A stretch of DNA of 64,000 nucleotides from assembly GCF_001677885.1 (NCBI RefSeq), contig NZ_LOCQ01000050.1, forward strand, positions 114,276 to 178,275, read 5' to 3'. This document shows positions 29,085-40,678 of this stretch, piece by piece. The notes beneath the pieces are model-generated. The model ran no database searches and had not been told where the DNA came from. It saw only the letters and a program-made list of their open reading frames with translations. A program made the position numbers and the translations under genes. The DNA is from Janthinobacterium psychrotolerans. GTDB lineage: Bacteria; Pseudomonadota; Gammaproteobacteria; Burkholderiales; Burkholderiaceae_D. Numbering within the stretch: the stretch's first letter is position 1; the number at the start of each line of letters is the position of its first letter.

Positions 29085-29113
29085 TTGCCGGGGTAACAAG
29101 GGTAGCTTATAGT
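29085..29113 (+). promoter_or_regulatory. sigma70-type promoter for the VOC gene
   Basis: TTGCCG and TATAGT are exactly 17 bp apart, about 78 bp before the ATG at 29191. The -10 matches consensus in 5 of 6 positions and the -35 in 4 of 6. Confidence 0.5.
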
Positions 29114-29190
29114 GGCAGGCGCAGCGGCATGGAACGCCGCGCGCCATCCATGATCGAAGCTACTCCATCCCCCGTTACAGGAGTGTTCCC

Positions 29191-29613
29191 ATGAGCATCA
29201 CCGCAAAGGCCACCAAGGCCACCACCATCCCCTGCCTGCGCTACCACGATGCGCCGGCCGCGATTGCCTGGCTGTGCCAGGCGCTGGGCTTTGAAAAACA
29301 GCTGGTCGTGCCCGACAACGACGGCGGCATCGCCCACGCCCAGCTCAGCTTCGGCAATGGCATGATCATGCTCGGCTCCGTCACCGACAGCGAATACGGC
29401 CGCCTGATGCGCCAGCCGCGCGAGCTCGACGGCGCCAATACGCAAAGCTGCTACCTGGTGGTCGAGAACGCCGACAGCATCTACCGGCGCGCGGTTGAGG
29501 CCGGCGCCGAGATCGTGCTCGACATCAAGGATGAAGAATACGGCGGGCGTGGCTTTACCTGCCGCGATCCCGAGGGCCATGTCTGGACCCTGGGCACTTA
29601 CGACCCGTGGTGA
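29191..29613 (+). CDS. VOC-family (glyoxalase/bleomycin resistance-like) protein
   Basis: The protein is 140 residues with the beta-alpha-beta repeat layout of the vicinal oxygen chelate fold. CLRYHDAPAAIAWLCQALGF opens the first module and GRGFTCRDPEGHVWTLG closes the second, with the usual late Glu/His region. It resembles the PhnB/YdeA-like group rather than true glyoxalase I. Substrate unknown. The ATG at 29191 lies 11 bp before the dipeptidase ribosome-binding region is reached at its 3' end, so the two genes may be cotranscribed. Confidence 0.82.
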   Translation: MSITAKATKATTIPCLRYHDAPAAIAWLCQALGFEKQLVVPDNDGGIAHAQLSFGNGMIMLGSVTDSEYGRLMRQPRELDGANTQSCYLVVENADSIYRRAVEAGAEIVLDIKDEEYGGRGFTCRDPEGHVWTLGTYDPW

Positions 29614-29624
29614 AACGGAGAACC

Positions 29625-30785
29625 ATGATCATCAGCATTTCCGCCGCCGGCCTGCTGCTGGCCGGTGGTTTCCTGGCCACTCCCGCGCTGGTCGACCAGC
29701 AAATCAACCAGGTCTATCGCGTCACCGCCCCGGCGCCAACAAAGCAGGCGCTGGCCCTGCACCGCAGCCTGTGGATCGCCGACCTGCATGCCGACAGCCT
29801 GCTGTGGCAGCGCGACCTGAACCAGGCCGGCGGACGCGGCCATGTGGACTTTCCGCGCCTGGCGCAGGGCAATGTGGCGCTGCAGGCGTTTTCGGTGGTG
29901 ACCAAAACGCCGCGCAAGATGAATATCGACCGCAACGACGGCGACAGCGACAACATCACCGCGCTGGTGATGGCGCAGGGCTTGCCGCCGGCCACCTGGA
30001 ACAGCCTGCTGGCACGCGCGCTGTACCAGGCCAGGGAACTGCACCAGCTGGCCGACGCCAGCCAGGGCAGCATGCGCGTGATCGGCAGCCGCGCCCAGCT
30101 GCGCAGCTTTATTGCCGCGCGCCAGAATGATCCGCGCCTGATGGCCGGCTGGCTGACCCTGGAAGGCGCGCACGCGCTCGAAGGCAAGCTCGACAATCTT
30201 GACAGCCTGTACCGCGCCGGCTACCGCATGGCCGCACCGACGCATTTTTTCGATACCGAATTGTCCGGCTCGCAGCACGGCAAGCTCAAGGGCGGCTTGA
30301 CGCCACTGGGCCGCGACTGGCTGCGCGCCATGGAACAGCGCAAGATGATCGTCGACCTGGCCCATGCGTCCGGCCCCACCATCGACGAGGTGCTGACCCT
30401 GGCGAAACGCCCGGTGATGGTGTCGCACACGGGCGTGCGCGGCACCTGCGCCAACGGGCGCAACCTCAGCGACGCGCAGTTGAAACGCATCGCCGGGCAA
30501 GGCGGGCTGGTGGGGATCGGTTTCTGGAACACGGCCGTCTGCGGCAAGGACGTAAAAGCCATCGCGCGCGCCATCAAGCATGCGGTGGCGGTGATGGGCG
30601 TGGAGCATGTGGCCTACGGCTCGGACTTCGACGGCGCCGTGACCACCGCCATCGATGCGGCCGGCCTGCCGCGCTTGACGCAGGCGCTGCTGGACGCGGG
30701 CCTGTCGCCGGCGCAGATACGCCGCATCGCCGGCGAAAACGTGCGTGACTTTTTACTGAAAAATCTGCCGGACGAGGATGCCTGA
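29625..30785 (+). CDS. M19 membrane-type dipeptidase
   Basis: The protein is 386 residues. An N-terminal signal or anchor helix is followed by the M19 zinc site: LHADSLLW (His and Asp, about residues 51-53), GAHALEG (Glu region), VMVSHTG (His) and YGSDFDG near the C-terminus. The family cleaves dipeptides, including D-amino acid and cysteinyl-glycine types. The ATG at 29625 has CGGAGAACC upstream; an in-frame GTG at 29607 overlaps the VOC stop region. The 3' end is convergent with the deaminase gene. Confidence 0.88.
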   Translation: MIISISAAGLLLAGGFLATPALVDQQINQVYRVTAPAPTKQALALHRSLWIADLHADSLLWQRDLNQAGGRGHVDFPRLAQGNVALQAFSVVTKTPRKMNIDRNDGDSDNITALVMAQGLPPATWNSLLARALYQARELHQLADASQGSMRVIGSRAQLRSFIAARQNDPRLMAGWLTLEGAHALEGKLDNLDSLYRAGYRMAAPTHFFDTELSGSQHGKLKGGLTPLGRDWLRAMEQRKMIVDLAHASGPTIDEVLTLAKRPVMVSHTGVRGTCANGRNLSDAQLKRIAGQGGLVGIGFWNTAVCGKDVKAIARAIKHAVAVMGVEHVAYGSDFDGAVTTAIDAAGLPRLTQALLDAGLSPAQIRRIAGENVRDFLLKNLPDEDA

Positions 30786-30790
30786 CCGAG

Positions 30791-33762
<2,972 letters not shown>

Positions 33763-33810
33763 TGAGTGACTCCCGTGGTATTTTATTTTTTCTGATGCGT
33801 CAGGGGTGGT

Positions 33811-33842
33811 GTCGGATTACGCCTTCGGCTAATCCGACCTAC
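33811..33842. repeat. REP-like palindrome (copy 2)
   Basis: A single hairpin with GTCGGATTA and TAATCCGAC arms, a short GCC/GGC inner stem and a trailing CTAC, in the gap between deoB and deoA. It is the shortest of the three copies. It may act on mRNA stability between the two genes. Confidence 0.8.
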
Positions 33843-33856
33843 CCGGCCTTCACGAT

Positions 33857-35050
33857 TTACAGCACATTGACGCCATTGGCCAGCGGCGCCACGCCCAGGT
33901 GATGGGCCAGGGTCTGGCCGATATCGGAGAAGCTCTCGGAAATGCCGAGCGCGCGCGGCGCCACGCCAGGGCCGAAGAAGATCATCGGGATATGTTCGCG
34001 CGTATGGTCGGAACCATGCCAGGTCGGGTCGCAGCCATGGTCGGCGGTGATCACCACCAGGTCGCCCGGTTTGAGCTTGGCCATGAATTCCGGCAGGCGC
34101 GCGTCCATTTCGCGCAGCGCGTCGGCATAGCCTTCGGTATTGCGGCGGTGGCCGTAGGCCTGGTCGAAGTCGACGAAGTTCACGAACGTCAGCGACTTGT
34201 CGCCCACTTCATCGGCGGTTTTGAGCAGCGCGTCGAACAGCGCCATATTGTCGACGCCCTTGACCACGCGCGAAATGCCCTGGGTGGCGAAAATATCGCT
34301 GATCTTGCCCAGTCCAACCACTTCGCCGCCGGCGTTTTTCACGTGGTCGAGCAAGGTTGGCGCGGGTGGCGGGACGGCGTAGTCGTGGCGGTTGCTGGTG
34401 CGCGTGTAGCTGCCGTTGCTGCCGGTAAACGGGCGCGCGATCACGCGGCCGATATTGTACGGCTCGACCAGTTTGAAGGCCATTTCGCACACGTCGTAAA
34501 GGCGTTCGAGACCGAACGATGCTTCGTGCGCGGCGATCTGCATCACCGAGTCGCCCGAGGTGTAGATGATCAGCTTGCCAGTGGCGACATGTTCGTCGCC
34601 ATGCTTGTTGATGATGTCGGTGCCGGACGCGTGGCAGTCGCCGAGGAAGCCGGGCACGCCCGAGATGGCCTTCAATTTGTCGGTCAGGTCTTGCGGGAAC
34701 GACGGCGTGGTGCGGGGGAAATATCCCCAGTCGAATTCGACCGGCACGCCGGCGATTTCCCAGTGACCGCTTTGCGTGTCCTTGCCGGTCGAGCGTTCGC
34801 GCGCGGCGCCGTAGGCGCCGGTGAAACCGTCGCGCTGCTCGAAGCCGGTGGCCCATTCGCCGCTGGCCAGGTGGGCGGCGGCGCCCAGGCCCAGGCGCTC
34901 CATGGTCGGCAGTGTCAAGGTCTTGCCGCTTTTGGCGACAGTGCTGGCAATATGGCCAAAGGTATTGGCGCCTGCATCGCCGTACTTGGCGGCGTCCGGC
35001 GTCGCGCCAAGGCCGAAGGAATCAAGCAGGAGGATAAATGCACGTGACAT
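33857..35050 (-). CDS. deoB: phosphopentomutase
   Basis: The protein is 397 residues, alkaline-phosphatase superfamily. The metal and catalytic sites are visible: FILLLDSFGLGATPDA at the N-terminus, STGKDTQSGHWE (the phosphorylated Thr region, about 92-103), and NFVDFDQAYGHRRN, TADHGCDPTW and DHTREHIPM in the C-terminal half. It interconverts (deoxy)ribose-1-phosphate and -5-phosphate, linking the phosphorylases to central metabolism. The ATG at 35050 is chosen because the family starts there; longer reading is unrelated. Confidence 0.95.
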   Translation of the reverse strand: MSRAFILLLDSFGLGATPDAAKYGDAGANTFGHIASTVAKSGKTLTLPTMERLGLGAAAHLASGEWATGFEQRDGFTGAYGAARERSTGKDTQSGHWEIAGVPVEFDWGYFPRTTPSFPQDLTDKLKAISGVPGFLGDCHASGTDIINKHGDEHVATGKLIIYTSGDSVMQIAAHEASFGLERLYDVCEMAFKLVEPYNIGRVIARPFTGSNGSYTRTSNRHDYAVPPPAPTLLDHVKNAGGEVVGLGKISDIFATQGISRVVKGVDNMALFDALLKTADEVGDKSLTFVNFVDFDQAYGHRRNTEGYADALREMDARLPEFMAKLKPGDLVVITADHGCDPTWHGSDHTREHIPMIFFGPGVAPRALGISESFSDIGQTLAHHLGVAPLANGVNVL

Positions 35051-35147
35051 GATAAGGCTCGCTGTAGAGGTAATGCGGATAGTGTAGGCCGGATCGTCCG
35101 GCCTCGCCGCGCAGGCGTTGTCCACGCGTGCGCGGCGCTGGGGATGC

Positions 35148-35987
35148 TTAAGCTTGTGGTGTGGCGGCAACGTTGGCCAGGAAGGCCAGGATCAGCTTGA
35201 CCAGGTCTTTGGCGCCGATGGCCGCGTATTTCAGGGTCTGCTCGTGCGACAGGGCGAATGGCGACATGCCTTCGGCCAGGTTGGTGATCACCGACACGCC
35301 CACCACTTTCAGGTCGCAATGGCGGGCCGACACCACTTCCGGCACCACCGACATGCCGACCGTATCGGCGCCCAGGCGGGCCATCATGCGGATCTCGGCG
35401 GCCGTCTCGAAGTTCGGGCCAGGGTAGGCCACGAATACGCCTTCGTGCAGGGTGATGCCGTTGGCGGCGGCCGTGTCCTTGACTTGCTGGCGCAGTTCGG
35501 CGTCATAGGCATTGGCCATGCTGAAGAAGCGCGGGCCGAAGCGGTCGTCGTTCGGGCCGACCATCGGCGTGCCTGGCAGCAGGTTGATATGGTCGGTGAT
35601 GGCCACCAGGCTGCCGGCGTCCACTTCAGGGCGCAGGGAACCGGCCGCATTGGTGACGAACAGCATTTCGCAGCCCAGCAGCTTCAGGGTGCGGATGGCG
35701 CTGGTCATCACGCCCATGCCGTAGCCTTCGTAGAAATGGCCGCGGCCTTTCATGCATACCACCGCCACGCCCGACAGGGTGCCAACCACCAGCTCGCCGG
35801 CATGGCCGTGCACGGTGCTGATCGGGAAGCCCGGCAGTTCGTCAAAGCTGATGCTGACGGCGTCGGTCATCTGTTCGGCCAACACGCCCAGGCCGGAACC
35901 GAGGATCATCGCCACGCGCGGCTTGAAATTTTCAGGGGCGCGGGCGCGGATGATTTCGGCGGCGTGGAAAGGGGCGTTGTTCGACAT
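35148..35987 (-). CDS. purine-nucleoside phosphorylase (trimeric PunA/XapA type)
   Basis: The protein is 279 residues. It has ILGSGLGVLAEQM (phosphate site, about 28-40), GFPISTVHGHAGEL, KGRGHFYEGY, the VTNAAGSL base-pocket stretch and YPGPNFETAAEIRM. This is the low-molecular-weight trimeric class, which cleaves guanosine and inosine (XapA also takes xanthosine). The ATG at 35987 is preceded by AGGAAC. It is transcribed from a conserved regulatory module at 36110-36184, shared with the BMP importer and the Oar-like receptor. Confidence 0.92.
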   Translation of the reverse strand: MSNNAPFHAAEIIRARAPENFKPRVAMILGSGLGVLAEQMTDAVSISFDELPGFPISTVHGHAGELVVGTLSGVAVVCMKGRGHFYEGYGMGVMTSAIRTLKLLGCEMLFVTNAAGSLRPEVDAGSLVAITDHINLLPGTPMVGPNDDRFGPRFFSMANAYDAELRQQVKDTAAANGITLHEGVFVAYPGPNFETAAEIRMMARLGADTVGMSVVPEVVSARHCDLKVVGVSVITNLAEGMSPFALSHEQTLKYAAIGAKDLVKLILAFLANVAATPQA

Positions 35988-36109
35988 GATGTTCCTCGTG
36001 GTTGATGAGTTGGTATGCGGATCGGTGTGGATCTTTTGCTTGCATCCTGCAGCGCGTTGTACGGGCGGTCTGTGCAGGACGATCGAATGCGGTTGGGCGC
36101 TATCAGGCG

Positions 36110-36184
36110 CCACTATGCATCAAGCACAATATGTATGGCAAATACCATTTTTCTTGCGCATTTATACAAAAGATATATAAATGG
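36110..36184 (-). promoter_or_regulatory. nucleoside module, copy A (drives purine nucleoside phosphorylase)
   Basis: Read on the minus strand: CATTTATA-N9-TATAAATG, 13 bp, GTATTTGCCATAC (36133-36145), with -35 TTGCCA (36136-36141), an 18-bp spacer and -10 CATAGT (36112-36117). The 5' untranslated stretch to the ATG at 35987 is about 115 bases. The same elements with the same spacing occur at 39353-39427 and, slightly diverged, at 54156-54228. The T-N11-A symmetric site 30 bp above the -35 plus a second symmetric site on the -35 is the usual layout for LysR-type activators. Confidence 0.75.
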
Positions 36185-36228
36185 CCGGCATTATAAAGCA
36201 GCAGGCCCTGCCCTGTCAGCGATGCCGA

Positions 36229-36274
36229 TTGACATCGAACAGACAAAAGTTTAACCTTGCAAACAATTGTTAAA
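36229..36274 (+). promoter_or_regulatory. psuK promoter with inverted repeat
   Basis: TTGACA (36229-36234) and TAACCT (36252-36257) are 17 bp apart, 29 bp before the GTG of psuK. TTTAAC-N13-GTTAAA (36250-36274) overlaps the -10 and the likely start point, and contains the palindrome AACAATTGTT. This is a plausible repressor site, possibly for the winged-helix part of PsuK itself or the neighbouring regulators. Confidence 0.5.
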
Positions 36275-36285
36275 ACAGGCCTGCC

Positions 36286-37419
36286 GTGAACGACCTTTCC
36301 AAAAAAGACCAGCTGTACGCGCTGATACGCAGCAATCCGTTTATTTCGCAGCAGGAACTGGCGAGCGAGCTGGGCTTGTCGCGCTCGGCTGTGGCCGGTC
36401 ATATCGCCGGCCTGATCCGCGAACGCCGGCTGCTGGGCCGCGCCTATGTGCTGCCCGACAGCCGGCCCGTGCTGTGCCTGGGCGCCGCCAACCTGGATCG
36501 CAAGATGCGCACCCTGGCCACCTTGCAGATGGGCACATCCAACCCCGTGCGTTCGACCGAAGTATTCGGTGGTGTCGGCCGCAATATCGCCGAAAACCTG
36601 GCCCGCCTGGGCTTGCCGGTGGCGCTGCTGACGGCGCTGGGCGACGACGCGGCCGGCCATGCCTTGCAAACCCATGCGGAAGACGCCGGCATCGACCTGC
36701 GCGGCAGCCTGCACCTGGCCAATACCGGCAGCGGCACCTATACCGCCGTGCTCGATGAACACGGCGAAATGCTGCTGGCGATGGCCGACATGCAGCTGTA
36801 TGAACAGCTGACCCCGGCCTTTCTGCACAGCCGCCAGCCACAGCGCGCGCAGGCGGCGCTGACCGTCTGCGACCTGAACCTCGGCCTTGCGAGCGTCGCC
36901 TTTTTGCTCGACGAAGCCAGAGCGGCCGAGCATAACGCCGCACCGCTGGTGATCGTGGCGGTGTCGCAACCGAAGATGGCGCACCTGCCGCAAGACCTGA
37001 CGGGTTTGCAGCTGCTGATACTGAACCGTGGCGAACTGGAAACCCGCGTCGCGCGCGCCTTGCCGAACGACGAGGAACTGCACGGCGCCTGCCGCGAAGT
37101 GCTGCGCCAGGGCGTGCGCCAGCTGATCGTCACCCTGGGCGCCAACGGCGTGCTGTTTGGCGAAAGTGGCGCAGTGGACGCGGCCATGACCCACCTGCCC
37201 GCCCTGGCCGTCGACGCGGTCGACGTCACCGGCGCCGGCGACGCTTTTTCGGCCGCCGTCTGCTGGTCGCTGTATCACGACAGCCAACACCTGGCGCTGG
37301 CCTGCCGGCGCGGCCTGACACTGGCCGCCATGACCCTGGCGTCCAGCGCCACCGTCTCACCCTTGATTTCCGCCAGCGTCCTCAGCGATGTTGAAGATGC
37401 TCCACTCCCCCTTTCCTGA
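36286..37419 (+). CDS. psuK: pseudouridine kinase, PfkB family with N-terminal winged helix
   Basis: The protein is 377 residues. Residues 1-60 form a winged-helix DNA-binding part (LIRSNPFISQQELASELGLS). From about 63 it is a PfkB sugar kinase: FGGVGRNIAENLARLG (about 94-109) and the ATP/anion-hole motif DVTGAGDAFSAAV (about 312-324). PsuK phosphorylates pseudouridine, and the next gene, 12 bp away, is psuG. The helix-turn-helix fusion is common in this group. It starts with GTG at 36286 and is divergent from the purine nucleoside phosphorylase. Confidence 0.9.
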   Translation: MNDLSKKDQLYALIRSNPFISQQELASELGLSRSAVAGHIAGLIRERRLLGRAYVLPDSRPVLCLGAANLDRKMRTLATLQMGTSNPVRSTEVFGGVGRNIAENLARLGLPVALLTALGDDAAGHALQTHAEDAGIDLRGSLHLANTGSGTYTAVLDEHGEMLLAMADMQLYEQLTPAFLHSRQPQRAQAALTVCDLNLGLASVAFLLDEARAAEHNAAPLVIVAVSQPKMAHLPQDLTGLQLLILNRGELETRVARALPNDEELHGACREVLRQGVRQLIVTLGANGVLFGESGAVDAAMTHLPALAVDAVDVTGAGDAFSAAVCWSLYHDSQHLALACRRGLTLAAMTLASSATVSPLISASVLSDVEDAPLPLS

Positions 37420-37431
37420 CTGGAAAAATTC

Positions 37432-38361
37432 ATGACCCAACTGCACCCTTCCCTGTTGTTCTCGCAAGAAGTGCTGGACGCGCGCGCGGCCGGCAAGGCC
37501 ATCGTGGCGCTGGAGTCCACCATTATTTCGCACGGCATGCCGTATCCGCAAAACGTGGAAATGGCGCGCGAAGTGGAACAGATCATCCGTGACGGCGGCG
37601 CCGTGCCGGCCACCATCGCCATTATCGACGGCCGGATCTGCATCGGCCTGTCGCCCGAGCAGCTGGAGCTGCTGGCCACTTCGCCCGACGCCATGAAGGT
37701 CAGCCGCCGCGACCTGCCGTTCGTGCTGTCGCAGAAAAAACTTGGCGCCACCACGGTGGCCGCCACCATGATCTGCGCCGAGCTGGCCGGCATTGCCGTG
37801 TTCGTCACGGGCGGCATCGGCGGCGTGCACCGCGGCGCGGAAACCAGCTTCGATATTTCGGCCGACCTGCAGGAACTGGCGCAAACCTCGGTGGCGGTGG
37901 TGTGCGCCGGCGTGAAATCGATCCTCGATATCGGCCTGACCCTGGAATACCTGGAAACCCACGGGGTGCCGGTAATCAGCGTCGGCCAGGAAGGTTTTCC
38001 CGCCTTCTTTACGCGCGAAAGTGGCTTCAAGGCCGATTTCCGCCTCGACAGCGCGGCCGAACAAGCGGCATTCATCGACACCAAATGGCAGCTCGGTTTG
38101 AAGGGCGGCGTGGTGGTCAGCAATCCGGTGCCGGCCGCGCAGGCGATGCCGAAGGAAGAGATCGACGCCATTACCACGCAAGCGCTGCGGGAAGCGGACG
38201 CCGGCGGCGTGAAAGGCAAGCAGGTCACGCCATTTTTGCTGTCGCGCATCAAGCAACTGACGGACGGGCGCAGCCTGGCGACCAATATTGCGCTGGTCAA
38301 GCACAACGCCCAGGTCGGCGCTCAGCTTGCCATTGCCATGCAGGGGCTTGCCGCACGATAA
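37432..38361 (+). CDS. psuG: pseudouridine-5'-phosphate glycosidase
   Basis: The protein is 309 residues, a strong match to Psu[17 protein letters not shown] (about 26-41), [24 protein letters not shown] and DISADLQEL with the metal-binding acidic residues, and VSNPVP near the C-terminus. It splits pseudouridine-5'-phosphate into uracil and ribose-5-phosphate, so RNA-derived pseudouridine can enter the pyrimidine pathway encoded at 14.7-24.5 kb. A terminator hairpin follows at 38381. Confidence 0.95.
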   Translation: MTQLHPSLLFSQEVLDARAAGKAIVALESTIISHGMPYPQNVEMAREVEQIIRDGGAVPATIAIIDGRICIGLSPEQLELLATSPDAMKVSRRDLPFVLSQKKLGATTVAATMICAELAGIAVFVTGGIGGVHRGAETSFDISADLQELAQTSVAVVCAGVKSILDIGLTLEYLETHGVPVISVGQEGFPAFFTRESGFKADFRLDSAAEQAAFIDTKWQLGLKGGVVVSNPVPAAQAMPKEEIDAITTQALREADAGGVKGKQVTPFLLSRIKQLTDGRSLATNIALVKHNAQVGAQLAIAMQGLAAR

Positions 38362-38380
38362 TAGGACTGCTGTAAAGAAG

Positions 38381-38411
38381 CGCGCGGGCGCTGACCGGCC
38401 CGCGCGTTGTT
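38381..38411 (+). terminator. hairpin terminator after psuG
   Basis: CGCGCGGGC and GCCCGCGCG form a 9-bp stem with an 8-base loop, followed by TTGTT. It is GC-rich with a short T-run and lies 20 bp behind psuG, before the LysR gene. Confidence 0.6.
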
Positions 38412-38442
38412 CCCTCCAGGCACCACGCACGGCAAGGAAAGC

Positions 38443-39345
38443 ATGTCCATCGATCTGAAACAGTTAAAGTATTTTCTCGCCGTCGCCGAGGAGAAAAGCT
38501 TCAGCCGCGCGGCCGAGCGCCTGCATATCTCGCAGCCGCCCCTGAGCCAGCAGATCATGAAACTGGAAACCGAACTGGGCGTGCGCCTGTTTGCACGTAC
38601 CACCCGCACCTTCGAGCTGACGGTGGCGGGCAAGGCGCTGATGCACGAGGCGGCCGACTTGCTGGGCAAGATGCGCATGACCATCGACACCATCCGCCAG
38701 ATCGACCGTGGCGAAGTGGGCCGCTTGCGGGTCGGCATCGTCGGCTCGGCCATGTGGGGCCCGATTCCCAGCCTGCTGGAACAATTCCAGTCGAAATTTC
38801 CCCGTGTCACCTGGACCATCCATGAACTGGGGCCCACGGTGCAGTACGAAGCGCTGCGCAGCAAGCAGATCGATGTGGGCTTCTGGCGCGAACCCAAGCT
38901 CAACGACGATGACCTGCGCCACGACAATCTGCGCCAGGAACTGTGCTTCCGCGAAAATGTCTGCGTGGCCGTCAACGAACACCACCGGCTGGCCAGGCAG
39001 GCGTCGATCGAACTGACCGATATCGCCGACGAACCGATGCTGACCCTGGCGCTCGACAAATCGGCCTTTCCCCGCTACCTGGTGCAATGCTGCGTCAATG
39101 CCGGCTTCGAGCCGATGATATTCCAGGAAGCCAACGAGCCGCAAACCCTGCTGGCCATGGTCGGCGTGGGCCTGGGGGTGACCCTGGTGCCGGAAACGAC
39201 CAGCCGCATCGGCTGGCCCGGCGTGGTGTTCCTGCCCATCAAGACCAATCCGCCGTCGGCCAATCTGTATATCAGTTACACCACGCTCGACGACGCACCG
39301 GTGGTGCGCGCGTTTTTGAATATCCTCAATCCGCCAGCAGCCTGA
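38443..39345 (+). CDS. LysR-family regulator upstream of the BMP importer
   Basis: The protein is 300 residues. The N-terminal helix-turn-helix is clear: LKQLKYFLAVAEEKSFSRAAERLHISQPPLSQQI in segments, about residues 5-40. A LysR effector domain follows from about 90. The opening resembles the CynR/BenM-like group. The ATG at 38443 has AAGGAA upstream. It is in tandem with and next to the importer genes and the module at 39353. It is therefore the leading candidate to bind the three shared modules. The ligand is unknown. Confidence 0.9.
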   Translation: MSIDLKQLKYFLAVAEEKSFSRAAERLHISQPPLSQQIMKLETELGVRLFARTTRTFELTVAGKALMHEAADLLGKMRMTIDTIRQIDRGEVGRLRVGIVGSAMWGPIPSLLEQFQSKFPRVTWTIHELGPTVQYEALRSKQIDVGFWREPKLNDDDLRHDNLRQELCFRENVCVAVNEHHRLARQASIELTDIADEPMLTLALDKSAFPRYLVQCCVNAGFEPMIFQEANEPQTLLAMVGVGLGVTLVPETTSRIGWPGVVFLPIKTNPPSANLYISYTTLDDAPVVRAFLNILNPPAA

Positions 39346-39352
39346 TACCACC

Positions 39353-39427
39353 TGATTTATATGCGTTACATATAAATCCCTAAACAAAAACGTATTTGCC
39401 ATACATATCAGCCATGATGCATAGTGG
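39353..39427 (+). promoter_or_regulatory. nucleoside module, copy B (drives BMP importer operon)
   Basis: GATTTATATG-N5-CATATAAATC (39354-39378, perfect) is followed by 13 bp and GTATTTGCCATAC (39392-39404) with -35 TTGCCA (39396-39401), an 18-bp spacer and -10 CATAGT (39420-39425). The importer ATG is at 39628, giving a leader of about 195 bases. The first palindrome is centred 30 bp above the -35. Spacing is identical to copy A. Confidence 0.78.
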
Positions 39428-39627
39428 TTCGAACGCCCAAGGCGAACTGTTGCATGCGCATCACACTGGCGACCGCAAAACGGCGGCAACAGCAATATTC
39501 TTCCGCGTTACGGTGCAATGTTGATAAGGAACCATCGATTCATGCAGGCGTAACAGGCTAAACCGGCCCCAAATTTTCTGTTTGCCCTATAAAAAATATA
39601 CAATATCGATCTTCCAGGAGCCAATTC

Positions 39628-40623
39628 ATGAAACTTACACAACTTAGTTTGACGATCGCAGCCGCATTTCTGGCTGCTCAAGCGTCCGCGGCAAACCCAA
39701 AACTGGGTGTCGTGTATGACGCGGGCGGCAAGTTCGACAAGTCGTTCAACCAATCCGCTTTCGAAGGCGCCGAGCGCTTCAAGAAAGACACCGGCATCTC
39801 CTTTATCGAAGTACAGGCTTCCAGCGATACGCAAGCCGAGCAAGTCATGCGCGGCCTGGCCCGCAAGAAACTCGACATGATCGCCGCCATCGGCTTTGCC
39901 CAGACGCAAGCCGTACAAAAGGTCGCCAAGGAATTTCCCAACGTGAAATTCGTGCTGATCGACGGCCAGGCCACCGGCGCCAACGTCAACTCGGTGGTGT
40001 TCAAGGAAGAAGAAGGCTCCTACCTGGTCGGCGTGGCCGCTGCCATGGCCAGCAAGAGCAAGAAACTCGGTTTTATCGGCGGCATCGACATTCCGCTGAT
40101 CCGCAACTTTGCCTGCGGTTACGCGCAAGGCATCAAGGCCGTCAATCCGAAAGCGGAACTGACGCAAAACATGGTTGGCACCACCTCGGGCGCCTGGAAT
40201 GACCCGGCCAAGGGCGGTGAACTGGCCCGTTCGCAATTCGAGCGCGGCGTCGACGTGGTGTTCGCGGTCGCCGGCGGCAGCGGCATGGGCACTTTGCAAA
40301 TGGCCAAGGAAAAAGGCAAGCTGGCCATCGGCGTCGATTCGAACCAGAACCATCTGTACCCGGGCACCATGCTGACCTCGATGGTCAAGCGCGTCGACAA
40401 CACGGTGTATGACAGCTTCATGCAAGTGAAAAACGGCACCTGGAAAGGCGGCGTCAGCTATAAAGGCCTGAAAGAAGGCGGCGTCGATTGGGCGCTCGAC
40501 GCCAACAACCGCAAGCTGATCACGCCGGAAATCGAGAAGCGTGTATTGGGTGCGCGCAAGGACATTATCGATGGCAAGATCAAAGTGATCGATTACCGCG
40601 TCGGCAGCAGCTGCCCGGTTTAA
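39628..40623 (+). CDS. BMP-family nucleoside-type substrate-binding protein
   Basis: The protein is 331 residues. A signal peptide (cleavage after ASA, about residue 22) is followed by KLGVVYDAGGKFDKSFNQSAFEG, the hallmark opening of Bmp/Med (PnrA-like) lipoproteins and binding proteins that carry purine or other nucleosides. Further BMP motifs are GFIGGIDIPLIRNFACGYAQG and VIDYRVGSSCPV. There is no lipobox Cys, so it is periplasmic. It leads an importer operon (binding protein, ATPase, two permeases). Confidence 0.93.
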   Translation: MKLTQLSLTIAAAFLAAQASAANPKLGVVYDAGGKFDKSFNQSAFEGAERFKKDTGISFIEVQASSDTQAEQVMRGLARKKLDMIAAIGFAQTQAVQKVAKEFPNVKFVLIDGQATGANVNSVVFKEEEGSYLVGVAAAMASKSKKLGFIGGIDIPLIRNFACGYAQGIKAVNPKAELTQNMVGTTSGAWNDPAKGGELARSQFERGVDVVFAVAGGSGMGTLQMAKEKGKLAIGVDSNQNHLYPGTMLTSMVKRVDNTVYDSFMQVKNGTWKGGVSYKGLKEGGVDWALDANNRKLITPEIEKRVLGARKDIIDGKIKVIDYRVGSSCPV

Positions 40624-40678
40624 CTTCCTCCGTATTGCTGAACGCGCCGCCCGGGTTTTCCCCGCGCGGCGCGTTTCC

